Positions 36,860 to 46,316 of a DNA stretch of 64,000 nt are shown here, in pieces (position 1 is the stretch's first letter; each line of letters starts with the position of its first letter). Made by a program: the position numbers and the translations under genes. Source of the DNA: Catalinimonas niigatensis (GTDB lineage Bacteria; Bacteroidota; Bacteroidia; Cytophagales; Cyclobacteriaceae); assembly GCF_030506285.1 (NCBI RefSeq), contig NZ_CP119422.1, positions 3,769,501 to 3,833,500 of the forward strand. The letters are read 5' to 3'. The notes under the pieces are model-generated. The model had not been told where the DNA came from, searched no databases, and saw nothing but the letters and a program-made list of their open reading frames with translations.

Positions 36860-37784
36860 TTTTTATCTCCTCTATCTTTTGTTTAAAACGATTATTTGTA
36901 TGTTGTTCCAAATGTTCAAAATGACGAATAAGTTCGCCATTAGCGTATTTCCCATAAATACCCCGATCAATGGCTTTTAGATCATTTAGCAAAGGTTCTC
37001 CAGCAGGTGAACTCACAATTTCTTTGGTAGTAAGCTTGGTGTAAGGCAAACGATCCAGCCTTTCCATGTATTGTTTCCACAAGATCAAAGTAGACTCAGA
37101 TCTGCGCTTGTTAGGTGATTTGCGTAAAGCATCCAGCGCCTGGCTAAATTGTTCCTGAAACTTTTTCTGATTTTTCTTAAGCCGGTACAGCTGCCATCGC
37201 TTACGGATTTGTTTTCCGAAGATCACATATACCAAAGCGGCTATAAGCACCAAAGCAGCGAGAGCTACCAGCAGGTAGGGATAATTAAATTCTAACGCCA
37301 CTTCGCGAAAAGCAGTGTTTTCCTTTAATGCTACGCTATCGGGCATCTGCCGTATGAGCCTATCCAGATATACAGAATCAATATTGGCATAAATGGCTGT
37401 ACTATCAGCTACTCCCTGCTGATTGGTATTGACTACGTAAACAGGAAGCGCCAGAGTCTGTATGCTATCCAGCTCAAAAGTAGTCAACTGATAATCTACA
37501 CTATCGTAGCTGTATAAGCTATCAGAATGCGTAGAAGCAAAAGTGCGATCCAGGTATTCAAAGGGTGCATATTGATCATTATCCCCCGGAAAGACAACCT
37601 CCAGATTTTTGGGATAACGGAAAGTTAGAGTATAAGTAACAGGTTCACCTACTTTTAATGTATCACTATTAAAATAACCATGGGGTTTTAATTCCTGGGC
37701 ATGCAGCATAGAACTCCATAGGCAGCACCACCCCAATAATAAAGTAAGCCATGCGCTCCTCATACTCTGCTTCATATTACGCAC
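36849..37784 (-). CDS. BatD/DUF4381-like membrane protein of the VWA operon
   Basis: Signal peptide (cleavage near L-H-A-Q, about residue 30), a beta-rich domain with the motif L-K-V-G-E-P-V-T-Y-T-L-T, one hydrophobic helix (about 170-190), then a basic cytoplasmic tail with L-K-K-N-Q-K-K-F. The position between the DUF58 and VWA genes, with overlaps of 8 and 11 bp, fits the small membrane protein of MoxR/Bat-type operons. The family name is by context and layout; sequence similarity was not tested. Confidence 0.7.
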   Translation of the reverse strand: MRNMKQSMRSAWLTLLLGWCCLWSSMLHAQELKPHGYFNSDTLKVGEPVTYTLTFRYPKNLEVVFPGDNDQYAPFEYLDRTFASTHSDSLYSYDSVDYQLTTFELDSIQTLALPVYVVNTNQQGVADSTAIYANIDSVYLDRLIRQMPDSVALKENTAFREVALEFNYPYLLVALAALVLIAALVYVIFGKQIRKRWQLYRLKKNQKKFQEQFSQALDALRKSPNKRRSESTLILWKQYMERLDRLPYTKLTTKEIVSSPAGEPLLNDLKAIDRGIYGKYANGELIRHFEHLEQHTNNRFKQKIEEIKNAD

Positions 37785-38676
37785 TTTTCCTGATCCTATT
37801 TCTTACCCTGAACAAATTGATGAGCTTTGGGATATAATCATCCTCGGTAGCAATAGACAAATAATCTGCCTGGTGTTTACGACAAAAGTTTTCCAGTTGT
37901 TCCTTAGTTCCTGCATAGGTACTATTTACTTTGCTCTGAAAGTAAGAAGAAGAGGAGTTCACCCAGATAGTTTTGCGACTTTCTTTATCATAAACAGGAA
38001 TAATGCCCAAACTTGGAAGTTGAGTTTCTCTCTTATCAGACAAGTGTATTACAATAAGATCATGTTTGCGGGCCAAAGCTTTTAAGCTACTAGTATAATC
38101 CTCATCAATAAAATCAGAAATCAGGATAATGATACTACGTCTTTTGATGATATTCAACAGATAACTAATGCCAGCCTGTAAATTAGTTTTGGTAGAAACA
38201 GGCTGCGTATTATACAATTTGGTAATAATCTGATAAGCATGCTTTTCTCCTTTGCTGGGCTTCACATACGCTTCTTTTTGATCTGAAAAGCAAAGTAAGC
38301 CGACCTGACTCGCTTCTTTGATCGCTGAAAGCGTAAGTACGCCACAAATTTCTTTGCCTATATCTACTTTCTGATGGCCAGGATCGCCAATCTCCTGAGA
38401 AGCACTTACATCCAGCATCATATAAACAATTTGCTCCCGTTCTTCCTTATAAGTTTTTACGTAGACGCTGTGGCCTTTGGCAGTAGCATTCCAATCGATA
38501 CTGCGAATATCATCACCATACTGATATTCCCGCACATCGTCAAAGGTAATGCCGGAACCTTTAAATACGGAGTGAAAGTCGCCTTGCAACTGCGTAGTTA
38601 TCGCCTTTCGAATAGATATCTCGTATTTGCGAAGCTTTTTTAACAACTTTCGTATATCTTCTTTATTATTTGCCAT
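37777..38676 (-). CDS. DUF58 domain protein (MoxR/Bat-associated)
   Basis: Soluble 299-residue protein with the DUF58 core: D-D-V-R-E-Y-Q-Y-G-D-D-I-R-S-I-D-W-N, followed by a VWA-like fold with M-L-D-V-S-A-S. In MoxR-type operons such proteins work with an AAA+ ATPase and membrane VWA proteins, perhaps as chaperones for envelope or metal-enzyme assembly. It is first in the three-gene operon; moxR, usually just upstream, is replaced here by the divergent TamB-like gene. Confidence 0.88.
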   Translation of the reverse strand: MANNKEDIRKLLKKLRKYEISIRKAITTQLQGDFHSVFKGSGITFDDVREYQYGDDIRSIDWNATAKGHSVYVKTYKEEREQIVYMMLDVSASQEIGDPGHQKVDIGKEICGVLTLSAIKEASQVGLLCFSDQKEAYVKPSKGEKHAYQIITKLYNTQPVSTKTNLQAGISYLLNIIKRRSIIILISDFIDEDYTSSLKALARKHDLIVIHLSDKRETQLPSLGIIPVYDKESRKTIWVNSSSSYFQSKVNSTYAGTKEQLENFCRKHQADYLSIATEDDYIPKLINLFRVRNRIRKSA

Positions 38677-38876
38677 CAGATATAAAATCTTCTCTTATAT
38701 GCACGTTTAAAAAGTAAGCTTATGATAACGCAAATTAATAAAATTATGCAGTTAAGATATATTTGTTTGTATCAAGCTTAATAAACCATAACAATATCTA
38801 CTACTATTGTTGTTATACATTTGAATTTTGGAAGAAACTTTTTTGGCTTGTATAGATTTTTTTAACAAAATAACGC

Positions 38877-41800
38877 TTGGCTATTAACTCTCCTAAAGAA
38901 CATATATCCCACTTGCCCAAATGGGCACAACGGTTACTATACATTTTTAGTGCACTCATCATATTATGGTTGGTAATATATATTGCTTTCCGCACCCCTG
39001 CAGTACAGTCTTACCTTACAGGTTTGGCAGAAGATAAAGTGTCTACTATGATCAATACCAAGGTAAGTATTGGTGGTATAGACATAGATTTTTTGGATCA
39101 GATTATTCTGGAAGAAGTGTACATAGAAGATCAACAGGGAGATACGCTGCTCTATAGCGGGAGACTGGATGTAGCTTTTGATCCCTGGGCAGCGGTGAAT
39201 AAAACCATCAGTATAGATCATGTAATTATTGCAGACACCTATATCAATTTGTATCAACTAGAAGGTACTGATACACTGAATTTTGAATTCATTCCGGAAG
39301 CATTTGCCTCAGATACCACCACCCAGACACAGGAAGATACTACTTCCTCTTCCTGGAATATCCAGGCCAATGAGCTTTTGCTCAGCAATATTCGCTTCGA
39401 CTACAATGCAGACAGCACAATGATGCATCTGGCACTTAACAAGCTTAACCTGCTTTTTGACAAAATTGCAATGGAAGAGCAAGTACTTAGTGCCAGTGAA
39501 TTGGATATTGATGGGTTGGCTTTTCGTATGCAGTTACCAGCTACTCCCTCTGATACTACTGGATCTTCTGCTACCTCATCACAGGAAGAGGCCGATACTA
39601 CGGATAGCAATGTTATAAATCCCAGTGGCTATACATTTGAGTTTGGTGAAATAATGATAGCCAATAGTAAGATTGGCTATCAAGTAGGGCAAGTGCAAAA
39701 TGATAGCACTACCCGGCAAATGAATTTTGAAAATCTTGCCCTCGCCGATATCCAGCTGGAGGTAGAAAATGTGTTGGTTGGCGCAAAGGAAGTTTCTCTG
39801 GACTTACCACTTATGGCTTTTACAGAAGCTAATAGTGGTTTCCGTCTGGAAGAGCTGGCTGCTCAGGTGAGAATGGACATGCCCTCTATAGCCCTTACTT
39901 TAAATGAACTACGTACCGCCTACTCAGAAATGAATGGTAATGTAGAGTATGGCATGCGCTTGTCAGACAATACAGCTGAACTGATGAACAGTATCAGCCT
40001 GGATATTGATTGGAATGAAACTATTTTGGGTATGCAGGATGTCAGCTATTTTTCGGACGCGCTGAGCAGCTACCCGGCAATAAGTGACACAGAGGCTCAA
40101 CTGAATTGGCGGATGAGTATGCAAAATGGCGAAGGTGTGATGGATCTTATGGAGCTTACCCTGGCTGATCAGGCAAGATTAGTGGCAGAGGCTTCTTTCA
40201 AAGACTTAGGTGCTTTAGATTCTAGCATAGCCGGATCACCTTATTTTAATTTTAACTTAAACGAATTCAGTACAGACTATGCTTTTCTGAGCAGTATACT
40301 GGATGACTCCACAGCACAATATCTGAAAACCTTAAACCAGAAAAACCTCCTACTTACAGCGCAGGTTGAGGGTACCTTAGAAGATATAGAAGGGAATGCC
40401 AATCTGGAAACCGGAATAGGAAGACTGCTGGCTAATGGGAGCTATCAGGCTTCGGCAAATGGAGCTAATATCAAAGCAAACCTTGATGCCAAGCAATTTG
40501 ACATAAAAGCCGTCATGTTGGCTCTGGGTAATCCTGATAGTGTAGCCAGCGAATACGGAAATTTATCTATGGTTGCAGATTTGGAAGCCGTACAATCTTT
40601 TGGACAGGACACCAGTCTCAGCAGCTTGAATGCTAATATATTGGTACAAAACTTTGGATACAAAGGATATCAGTACGAAGGACTAAAGGTAGATGCGCAG
40701 AAAAGGAATGATGCTATAGAAGCAAGCATAGACTATGAAGATAGCTTACTTCAAATGCATGCCAATGCACAGGCTAACCTGAATGAGGAAGATAGCGAGT
40801 ATCAGATGGAGATGAGCCTGGAAAATGCAAATCTTTTCCGACTAAATCTGGTGGAGGACAGTATCATTATCAATAACACTCATCTGCAGGCGGAGGCTCA
40901 GGGAAATACTTTGGATAATATAGTAGGTACATTCAAAGTTACCGAATCCAGCATCATCAGAGGTAAAGATGGATATGAGCTGGATTCTTTGGTACTGGTG
41001 GCCGAAAATTCCGCAGAAGGTCGTTCCATTAACTTTTATTCAGATTATATAGATGCAGGCATTACCGGTCAGTTTAGTCTTGCCGTTTTGCCTACAGCAA
41101 TTGAGGAGTTTAGGCAGTATTATATGTCGGCTTACGAAGCGCCACTTAATAAAACGGATACGATCAATACCGACGAAACCAATCAGGAATTGTTTGTCAA
41201 TATAGATATCAGAGAAACACCGATTATAGCCAAGGCTTTTATGCCTTCATTGAATATTGCTCAGCCAATTTCTGCCAATGCGTACTTCAACAGCAATCGC
41301 AAAAAGCTAACCTTTCGTTTTTATGCGCCCAACGTCATATACCAGGATTATCGCGTAGATAGCTTGCTGTTCACGGCCCAAACTTCACAAAAAGCCATCA
41401 GGTTCAATACCAAGTCAAATTATATTGCAATAGGGGATCTTACCATTCCTGAGGTCCTTCTAAGGGGGAATTTATCGGGGGTAAAAGAAGATTCTTTGGA
41501 AGAAGATAGAGAACAACTTTTTGCTACACAAGTGGATCTTAACCTGAAAGTAGGGGCAGAAGATGCTCCTTATCGCCTGGATCTGAATACAATACTCAAT
41601 AGTAGCCAGGATACCATTAGCGTGAAGCTGAATTCTTCAGAGTTAGTATTAGAGGAAGAACCATGGGAAATCTCTCCAAATGCTTCTATCCTGTATGCTA
41701 ACAATTTTTTGGAGATCGATAGCTTCTATCTCAGGCAAGATGAACAGATTATCCAAATAAATACCAATAACGAGCAGCAGGAAACCAATTTGCAGGTATT

Positions 41801-43952
41801 GATAGATCAGCTGGCCATTGGTCCGCTTCTGGCCAGCCTTGACATGAATGATTATATGATTGGTGGCTCCCTTAACGTAGAAGCTTCTTTGCAAAACCTT
41901 TTTAATGCCGGGGATCTGGAATCTAATCTCACTATCGATGATCTGGTGGTAAGAGATATGCCGGTAGGAACGCTTGAGCTTATGGTCAGTGGAGAAAATC
42001 TGGCTACTCCTGAAGGAACTACCCCTCTCCAAATGCAAATGAATTTAAATGGAAGCAACAATGAACTTGCATTGGAAGGTAATTATAGGCTGGATTCAGG
42101 GTATTTTGATTTTGATGTTAATATGGAACGTTTCCAACTGGACCCCTGGCAGACTTTCATGCAGGATTATGTGGAAGAACTTGAGGGTGTGCTGCAAGCC
42201 AATCTTCAGCTTCAGGGGACAGCAAGCGATCCATCAATTACCGGTAATTTTACCTTTGCTGATGAGGTAAGCCTCATTCCCAGTATTACGGGCGCACAAT
42301 ATTATATAAATAACCAAACGCTTGAGTTCAATGGAGATGAACTGGTCTTTAATGAATTTACAATATTGGATTCGGCCCGTACAGAAGCGACAATAGATGG
42401 AAATATCAGCTTTGCAGATCTGAGTAACCCAGTCTTGAATTTGGCATTTGATACTGACAACTTTCAGTTTGTCAACAGTGAAAATTATCAGAATGAAAGC
42501 TTTTATGGGAGAGTTTTTGCCACCGCTTTCCTGGAAATAGTAGGTGAGGTTGACAATCTCAACGTCACAGGAGATGTTTCTGTAAACGAAGGTACAGACA
42601 TGATCATTGCGATGGTGGATGAAGCTGGTGAAGCTGCTCAGGCAGAATACATTCAGTTTGTGGATGCTACAGGGGGAAACGCATTTTTGAAAGCAGATAC
42701 AATTGCCGGAGATAGTACAGCGGTCAGCGAGCCTGATTCTTTGGACAACCAAACATTGGAAATCAGAGGTTTTAGCTTATCTACCAATATCAGCATCAGT
42801 CCTGAAGCACAATTCACCATTATTATAGACCCTGTAAATGGGGATCAGATTACAGCTTCAGGAGAGGGAGAGCTAAATGTTTCTATGAGTCCTACCGGGG
42901 AGATGAATATGCAGGGAACCTATATTTTGGAGGATGGAGCTTATGTACTCACCTTCGCTCAGGTTGTAAAAAAAGAATTTCAGATCAGAGAGGGTAGTAC
43001 GCTCACCTGGGCAGGCGATCCTGCCAATGCCCGCTTTGATATCACAGCAGTATATACAGCAGAAACTACTGTAGACGGCATGCTCACCGCGGTCTATCAA
43101 GAAGAAATAAGACAGAGTGGCGGTGGATCATATATCACTACCGAGCAGCCAGTAAATGTGCTGATGAATATTAGCGGAGAACTGACCGAACCTGAACTTA
43201 GTTTTGATATTGAAATCCCTGAGCTGGAAGCTAGTGGAATGAGTGCTCAAATTATACAAAATCTTGTAGAGCAAATGCAGCAGGATGAAACTCAGTTGTA
43301 TAAACAAGTCTTTGCACTCATTGTACTTAACAGATTTTTGCCTGTCGAAGGAGGATTTGGTTCAGGAGGAGGAGGCTCTCCCTTAACCAATGTCAATCAG
43401 AAAATAGATCAGAGCCTGAGCCGTATGCTTTCAAGTACACTTACAAATTTGGGTGAAGACTACCTGGGAGGAGTTCAGATTGACCTTAACCTGGAGTCAG
43501 ATGAGCTACAGGCTCAGAATACTGCGCTGGCCGACCGTGACCTTAACTTGCAGGTATCAAAACAATTTTTCAGTGATCGCCTTACCATAAGCGCAGGTGG
43601 AATGACCAGTCTGAACACAAATAGCTCGGCAGGTGCCGGAGGTGCTTCTGATAACCAATTTTATGGAGAATTTGAGGTGCTTTATCGCCTGGATGATAAA
43701 GGGAACCTGAATATCAGGATATTTCAAAATAGCGAGAGAGACATTTTTACCAACGAGGTGGACATAAGACAAGGCTTTTCTTTAAGACATCAGAAAACAT
43801 TTGACAAAATTTTTGAAGATGATGATCAGGTACTGCGTTCCAGACCTAATTCTGAAGAAGATGAAGAAAATGACGAAGAGAAGGAGGAACAGTCGTCAAA
43901 AGGGGATACAGCTTTGGATAATGCACAGCGGCATAAACGAAATAGAAAATAG
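38877..43952 (+). CDS. TamB-like translocation/assembly module protein
   Basis: A 1691-residue inner-membrane-anchored protein of the AsmA/TamB type that spans the periplasm, thought to help lipid transport or outer-membrane protein insertion. One N-terminal helix (about 20-42), a long beta-rich body with repeated short amphipathic strands, and the TamB C-terminal (DUF490) region from about 1250, including the E-L-N-V-S-M-S-P-T-G-E-M-N-M-Q-G-T-Y segment. It ends in an acidic then basic low-complexity tail. The first possible start is the TTG at 38877, two codons after an in-frame stop; no ATG lies nearby. It converges on acylphosphatase with a 7-bp gap. Confidence 0.85.
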   Translation: MAINSPKEHISHLPKWAQRLLYIFSALIILWLVIYIAFRTPAVQSYLTGLAEDKVSTMINTKVSIGGIDIDFLDQIILEEVYIEDQQGDTLLYSGRLDVAFDPWAAVNKTISIDHVIIADTYINLYQLEGTDTLNFEFIPEAFASDTTTQTQEDTTSSSWNIQANELLLSNIRFDYNADSTMMHLALNKLNLLFDKIAMEEQVLSASELDIDGLAFRMQLPATPSDTTGSSATSSQEEADTTDSNVINPSGYTFEFGEIMIANSKIGYQVGQVQNDSTTRQMNFENLALADIQLEVENVLVGAKEVSLDLPLMAFTEANSGFRLEELAAQVRMDMPSIALTLNELRTAYSEMNGNVEYGMRLSDNTAELMNSISLDIDWNETILGMQDVSYFSDALSSYPAISDTEAQLNWRMSMQNGEGVMDLMELTLADQARLVAEASFKDLGALDSSIAGSPYFNFNLNEFSTDYAFLSSILDDSTAQYLKTLNQKNLLLTAQVEGTLEDIEGNANLETGIGRLLANGSYQASANGANIKANLDAKQFDIKAVMLALGNPDSVASEYGNLSMVADLEAVQSFGQDTSLSSLNANILVQNFGYKGYQYEGLKVDAQKRNDAIEASIDYEDSLLQMHANAQANLNEEDSEYQMEMSLENANLFRLNLVEDSIIINNTHLQAEAQGNTLDNIVGTFKVTESSIIRGKDGYELDSLVLVAENSAEGRSINFYSDYIDAGITGQFSLAVLPTAIEEFRQYYMSAYEAPLNKTDTINTDETNQELFVNIDIRETPIIAKAFMPSLNIAQPISANAYFNSNRKKLTFRFYAPNVIYQDYRVDSLLFTAQTSQKAIRFNTKSNYIAIGDLTIPEVLLRGNLSGVKEDSLEEDREQLFATQVDLNLKVGAEDAPYRLDLNTILNSSQDTISVKLNSSELVLEEEPWEISPNASILYANNFLEIDSFYLRQDEQIIQINTNNEQQETNLQVLIDQLAIGPLLASLDMNDYMIGGSLNVEASLQNLFNAGDLESNLTIDDLVVRDMPVGTLELMVSGENLATPEGTTPLQMQMNLNGSNNELALEGNYRLDSGYFDFDVNMERFQLDPWQTFMQDYVEELEGVLQANLQLQGTASDPSITGNFTFADEVSLIPSITGAQYYINNQTLEFNGDELVFNEFTILDSARTEATIDGNISFADLSNPVLNLAFDTDNFQFVNSENYQNESFYGRVFATAFLEIVGEVDNLNVTGDVSVNEGTDMIIAMVDEAGEAAQAEYIQFVDATGGNAFLKADTIAGDSTAVSEPDSLDNQTLEIRGFSLSTNISISPEAQFTIIIDPVNGDQITASGEGELNVSMSPTGEMNMQGTYILEDGAYVLTFAQVVKKEFQIREGSTLTWAGDPANARFDITAVYTAETTVDGMLTAVYQEEIRQSGGGSYITTEQPVNVLMNISGELTEPELSFDIEIPELEASGMSAQIIQNLVEQMQQDETQLYKQVFALIVLNRFLPVEGGFGSGGGGSPLTNVNQKIDQSLSRMLSSTLTNLGEDYLGGVQIDLNLESDELQAQNTALADRDLNLQVSKQFFSDRLTISAGGMTSLNTNSSAGAGGASDNQFYGEFEVLYRLDDKGNLNIRIFQNSERDIFTNEVDIRQGFSLRHQKTFDKIFEDDDQVLRSRPNSEEDEENDEEKEEQSSKGDTALDNAQRHKRNRK

Positions 43953-43959
43953 GACGAGA

Positions 43960-44232
43960 TTAACGTTTGATTTCAAAACGGGCAAAACCCTGGGTATTTT
44001 GTTCTTCATATTCTACTCTTTCAACTTTAGCATAGGTAGGGCCGTGCTTGCACCAGGAGAAAAACTCATCTAATGCTTCCTCAGGGCCTTCTGCCTCAAT
44101 AATGACAGAGCCATCAGGTTCATTTTTTACCCAACCCAGTACACCCAAAGATTCTGCTTTGTCCTGGGCATTGGCTCTAAAAAATACTCCTTGAACTTTA
44201 CCATACACTCGGATAGTATAATGTTTTTTCAT
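43960..44232 (-). CDS. Acylphosphatase
   Basis: Small enzyme (90 residues) that hydrolyses acyl-phosphates. Signature V-Y-G-K-V-Q-G-V-F-F-R with the phosphate-binding R19, and G-W-V-K-N-E-P-D-G-S with catalytic N37. The start overlaps the deoC stop by 4 bp (ATGA type), so the two genes are cotranscribed. Confidence 0.95.
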   Translation of the reverse strand: MKKHYTIRVYGKVQGVFFRANAQDKAESLGVLGWVKNEPDGSVIIEAEGPEEALDEFFSWCKHGPTYAKVERVEYEEQNTQGFARFEIKR

Positions 44233-44894
44233 GGTGCTTGTTCATTTTTATATTGTACAATACGAACGGCTGATGAAGTGCCAATGCGGTCCGCACCAGC
44301 TTCTAAAAAAGCTTTTGCTTGCTCATAAGTTTTGATTCCACCTGAAGCTTTTATGCCTACATTAGAAGGCAGACACGCACGCATCAATTTGATATCTTCT
44401 ATTTTAGCACCTTCAGAAGCCATGCCGGTAGAGGTTTTCACGAAATCTGCACCCGCATCCGCACAAAGCTTACAGGCTATTCGGATTTCTTCTTCCGATA
44501 AATAAGCAGTTTCAATAATCACTTTTAAAAATGCTTCCTGCTCATGAATGATACCAGCATACTTTGCTAACTCAATTTTAGTCCAGGGCAAACCCGATTT
44601 GAATGCTGAAATATTCATCACCACATCCAGCTCATCAGCCCCATCTTTCAAAGCTTTCTGAATTTCCGCTTCCTTCGTTTGAGACATCTGATAACCAAGA
44701 GGAAAACCTACTACCGTAACCATTTGCACATCAGCTTTGCCTAAATCACGCTTGGCTTTTTTGACCCAAAATGGCGGCAGACATAAACCAACAAAATTAT
44801 ATTCATGAGCCTCACGGATCATTTTCTCAACATCGTGATGTGTTAGAGTGGCTGACAAAGCAGTATGTTCTAGAAAACGGTGAATGTTATTCAT
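44229..44894 (-). CDS. deoC: Deoxyribose-phosphate aldolase
   Basis: Cleaves 2-deoxyribose 5-phosphate to glyceraldehyde 3-phosphate and acetaldehyde in nucleoside catabolism. I start at the ATG at 44894 (M-N-N-I-H-R-F); an ORF extension to 44945 adds only a hydrophobic stretch that does not fit the family. Class I aldolase residues are present: D-E-L-D90, Schiff-base K153 in V-K-T-S-T-G, and K182 in I-K-A-S-G-G. About 221 residues. Confidence 0.95.
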   Translation of the reverse strand: MNNIHRFLEHTALSATLTHHDVEKMIREAHEYNFVGLCLPPFWVKKAKRDLGKADVQMVTVVGFPLGYQMSQTKEAEIQKALKDGADELDVVMNISAFKSGLPWTKIELAKYAGIIHEQEAFLKVIIETAYLSEEEIRIACKLCADAGADFVKTSTGMASEGAKIEDIKLMRACLPSNVGIKASGGIKTYEQAKAFLEAGADRIGTSSAVRIVQYKNEQAP

Positions 44895-45058
44895 CGTTTT
44901 TAAGGTAAAAAAAATAAAGGATGAACAAAATAAGATGAATAGCAAAAGTAGATAACAGTCAAATAAAAAAGAAATAAGGTAGTATGATTAACAATCTATT
45001 GATGAGAGCCGTTATCATTTAAACATAATAACTAATTATTAATTAAATTTTTTGATCT

Positions 45059-45709
45059 ATGAAAATACGTAATCAACTGTTATTTTTTGGAATATTAAGC
45101 GCAATAATAGTGAGCCCTTTATTTGTTCAGGCCCAAATGGATGACTCCCGTATAGGAATAAAAGGAGGTTTGAATGCTTCCAATTTCTATCGTGAACAAG
45201 TAGGTGACCAAAATGCACGTCTGGGATTCCATGTAGGTCTTTTTACAGAAATAGCTGTCGGTGAAGCTTTTAGCATACAACCAGAGCTTGTGCTCTCCAC
45301 CAAAGGAAATCGTGCTACTTATGGCGCTGACGATGGTGTCTTGGACCTGGTTGGGGCTGAAGGTGAAGTATCTACCAATCTGACTTACATTGACATTCCA
45401 ATACTTGCAAAAGTGACTTTAGGAGAAATCATCAATCTTCATGTAGGCCCTTATGCCAGCTATCTGATTGGAGCTAGTACTTCTACCGAGGGAGATCTGG
45501 CGAGTGGTTCGGAAGAGCTGGACAGAGATAACTTTAAATCTTGGGACTATGGATTGGCTGCCGGGCTAGGAGTAGATTTGGCAGCGGTAACTATTGGTGC
45601 TCGTTATAATCTGGGATTGGTCAACATTGCTAAAACCACTGTAGCCGAAGGAATATTTGATAACTCTAAAAATTCAGTGCTACAGGCTTATATAGCCATA
45701 GGTTTGTAA
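45059..45709 (+). CDS. Outer-membrane beta-barrel protein, PorT/OmpW-like
   Basis: Signal peptide with cleavage at V-Q-A (about residue 25), then a barrel of roughly eight strands: I-G-I-K-G-G-L-N-A-S-N-F, L-G-F-H-V-G-L-F, F-S-I-Q-P-E-L-V-L-S, Y-I-D-I-P-I-L-A-K and the final L-Q-A-Y-I-A-I-G-L. This pattern is common among small Bacteroidota outer-membrane porin-family proteins. 216 residues; role unknown. A terminator follows at 45758. Confidence 0.85.
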   Translation: MKIRNQLLFFGILSAIIVSPLFVQAQMDDSRIGIKGGLNASNFYREQVGDQNARLGFHVGLFTEIAVGEAFSIQPELVLSTKGNRATYGADDGVLDLVGAEGEVSTNLTYIDIPILAKVTLGEIINLHVGPYASYLIGASTSTEGDLASGSEELDRDNFKSWDYGLAAGLGVDLAAVTIGARYNLGLVNIAKTTVAEGIFDNSKNSVLQAYIAIGL

Positions 45710-45732
45710 AAAACTGGATAATAGATTTAGTA

Positions 45733-45760
45733 TAGTATTGATGAAATAGTATTGATGAAA
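45733..45760. repeat. 14-bp tandem duplication
   Basis: TAGTATTGATGAAA occurs twice back to back (45733-45746 and 45747-45760) in the gap after the barrel gene. The second copy runs into the terminator stem. Probably a slippage duplication. Confidence 0.8.
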
Positions 45761-45785
45761 AGGACTCTTTTAAGAGTCCTTTTTT
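45758..45785. terminator. Bidirectional terminator between convergent genes
   Basis: Palindrome with arms AAAAGGACTCTT and AAGAGTCCTTTT, a 2-nt centre, and flanking A and T runs. It fits termination from both the barrel gene (plus) and, less strongly, the convergent gene ending at 45797. Confidence 0.8.
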
Positions 45786-45796
45786 GTGATCTATGA

Positions 45797-46267
45797 TCAT
45801 TTTCCAACTTCGCCTATCATTTCAGCATCTTCCAGGATGTACATCAGCTGTTCATAATCTTTATCATTCAGCTTGAGTTTTCCTTTAAAAGCTACGATAG
45901 CTTCAGTATAATCTATAGGCTTTTTTAGATATACTTCCATCACAGTCTCAGGGCCGCCTGACCCACAAAAGAAGCATGAAGCCAGTGGCAGAGAAGATAC
46001 AATCACATGTTCAGGTTTGAAAAGCCCTTCAAAAGGAATGATGTAACCAGGAACAATCACTTCTTTGCCTTCCAACGCTTTGGCATCCTTGCTAAAGACA
46101 GGTACATAAAGTTCTCCGTATTCGTCCTCTGTAATGGTGTAAGTTACTCCTGAAAGCGCCTTCCATATCTTATTGTCTACAGTTTCTTGAGCAAGAGCAG
46201 AGGTAAAAGTTTGCAAAAAAAACCACAGGGTAACTACAGAAAAAAGCATATATCGTTTCATAGGCAC
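45797..46267 (-). CDS. Secreted protein, DUF3299-like
   Basis: Signal peptide ending A-L-A-Q (about residue 26) on a 156-residue protein. The mature part contains G-K-E-V-I-V-P-G-Y-I-I-P-F and S-L-P-L-A-S-C-F-F-C-G-S-G-G-P, a C-x-x-C pair that could bind metal. The arrangement resembles DUF3299 proteins as I recall them, but I cannot confirm the family. The likely location is the periplasm. Confidence 0.7.
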   Translation of the reverse strand: MPMKRYMLFSVVTLWFFLQTFTSALAQETVDNKIWKALSGVTYTITEDEYGELYVPVFSKDAKALEGKEVIVPGYIIPFEGLFKPEHVIVSSLPLASCFFCGSGGPETVMEVYLKKPIDYTEAIVAFKGKLKLNDKDYEQLMYILEDAEMIGEVGK

Positions 46268-46316
46268 TATAGTCTATTGTTAACTATCATGATCAACAAA
46301 TATAAAACAGATAAAT

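Noticed and set aside
42234-42752. 172-residue antisense ORF inside the TamB-like gene
   Set aside because: It is a shadow of the strongly supported coding frame on the other strand, with no family motif.
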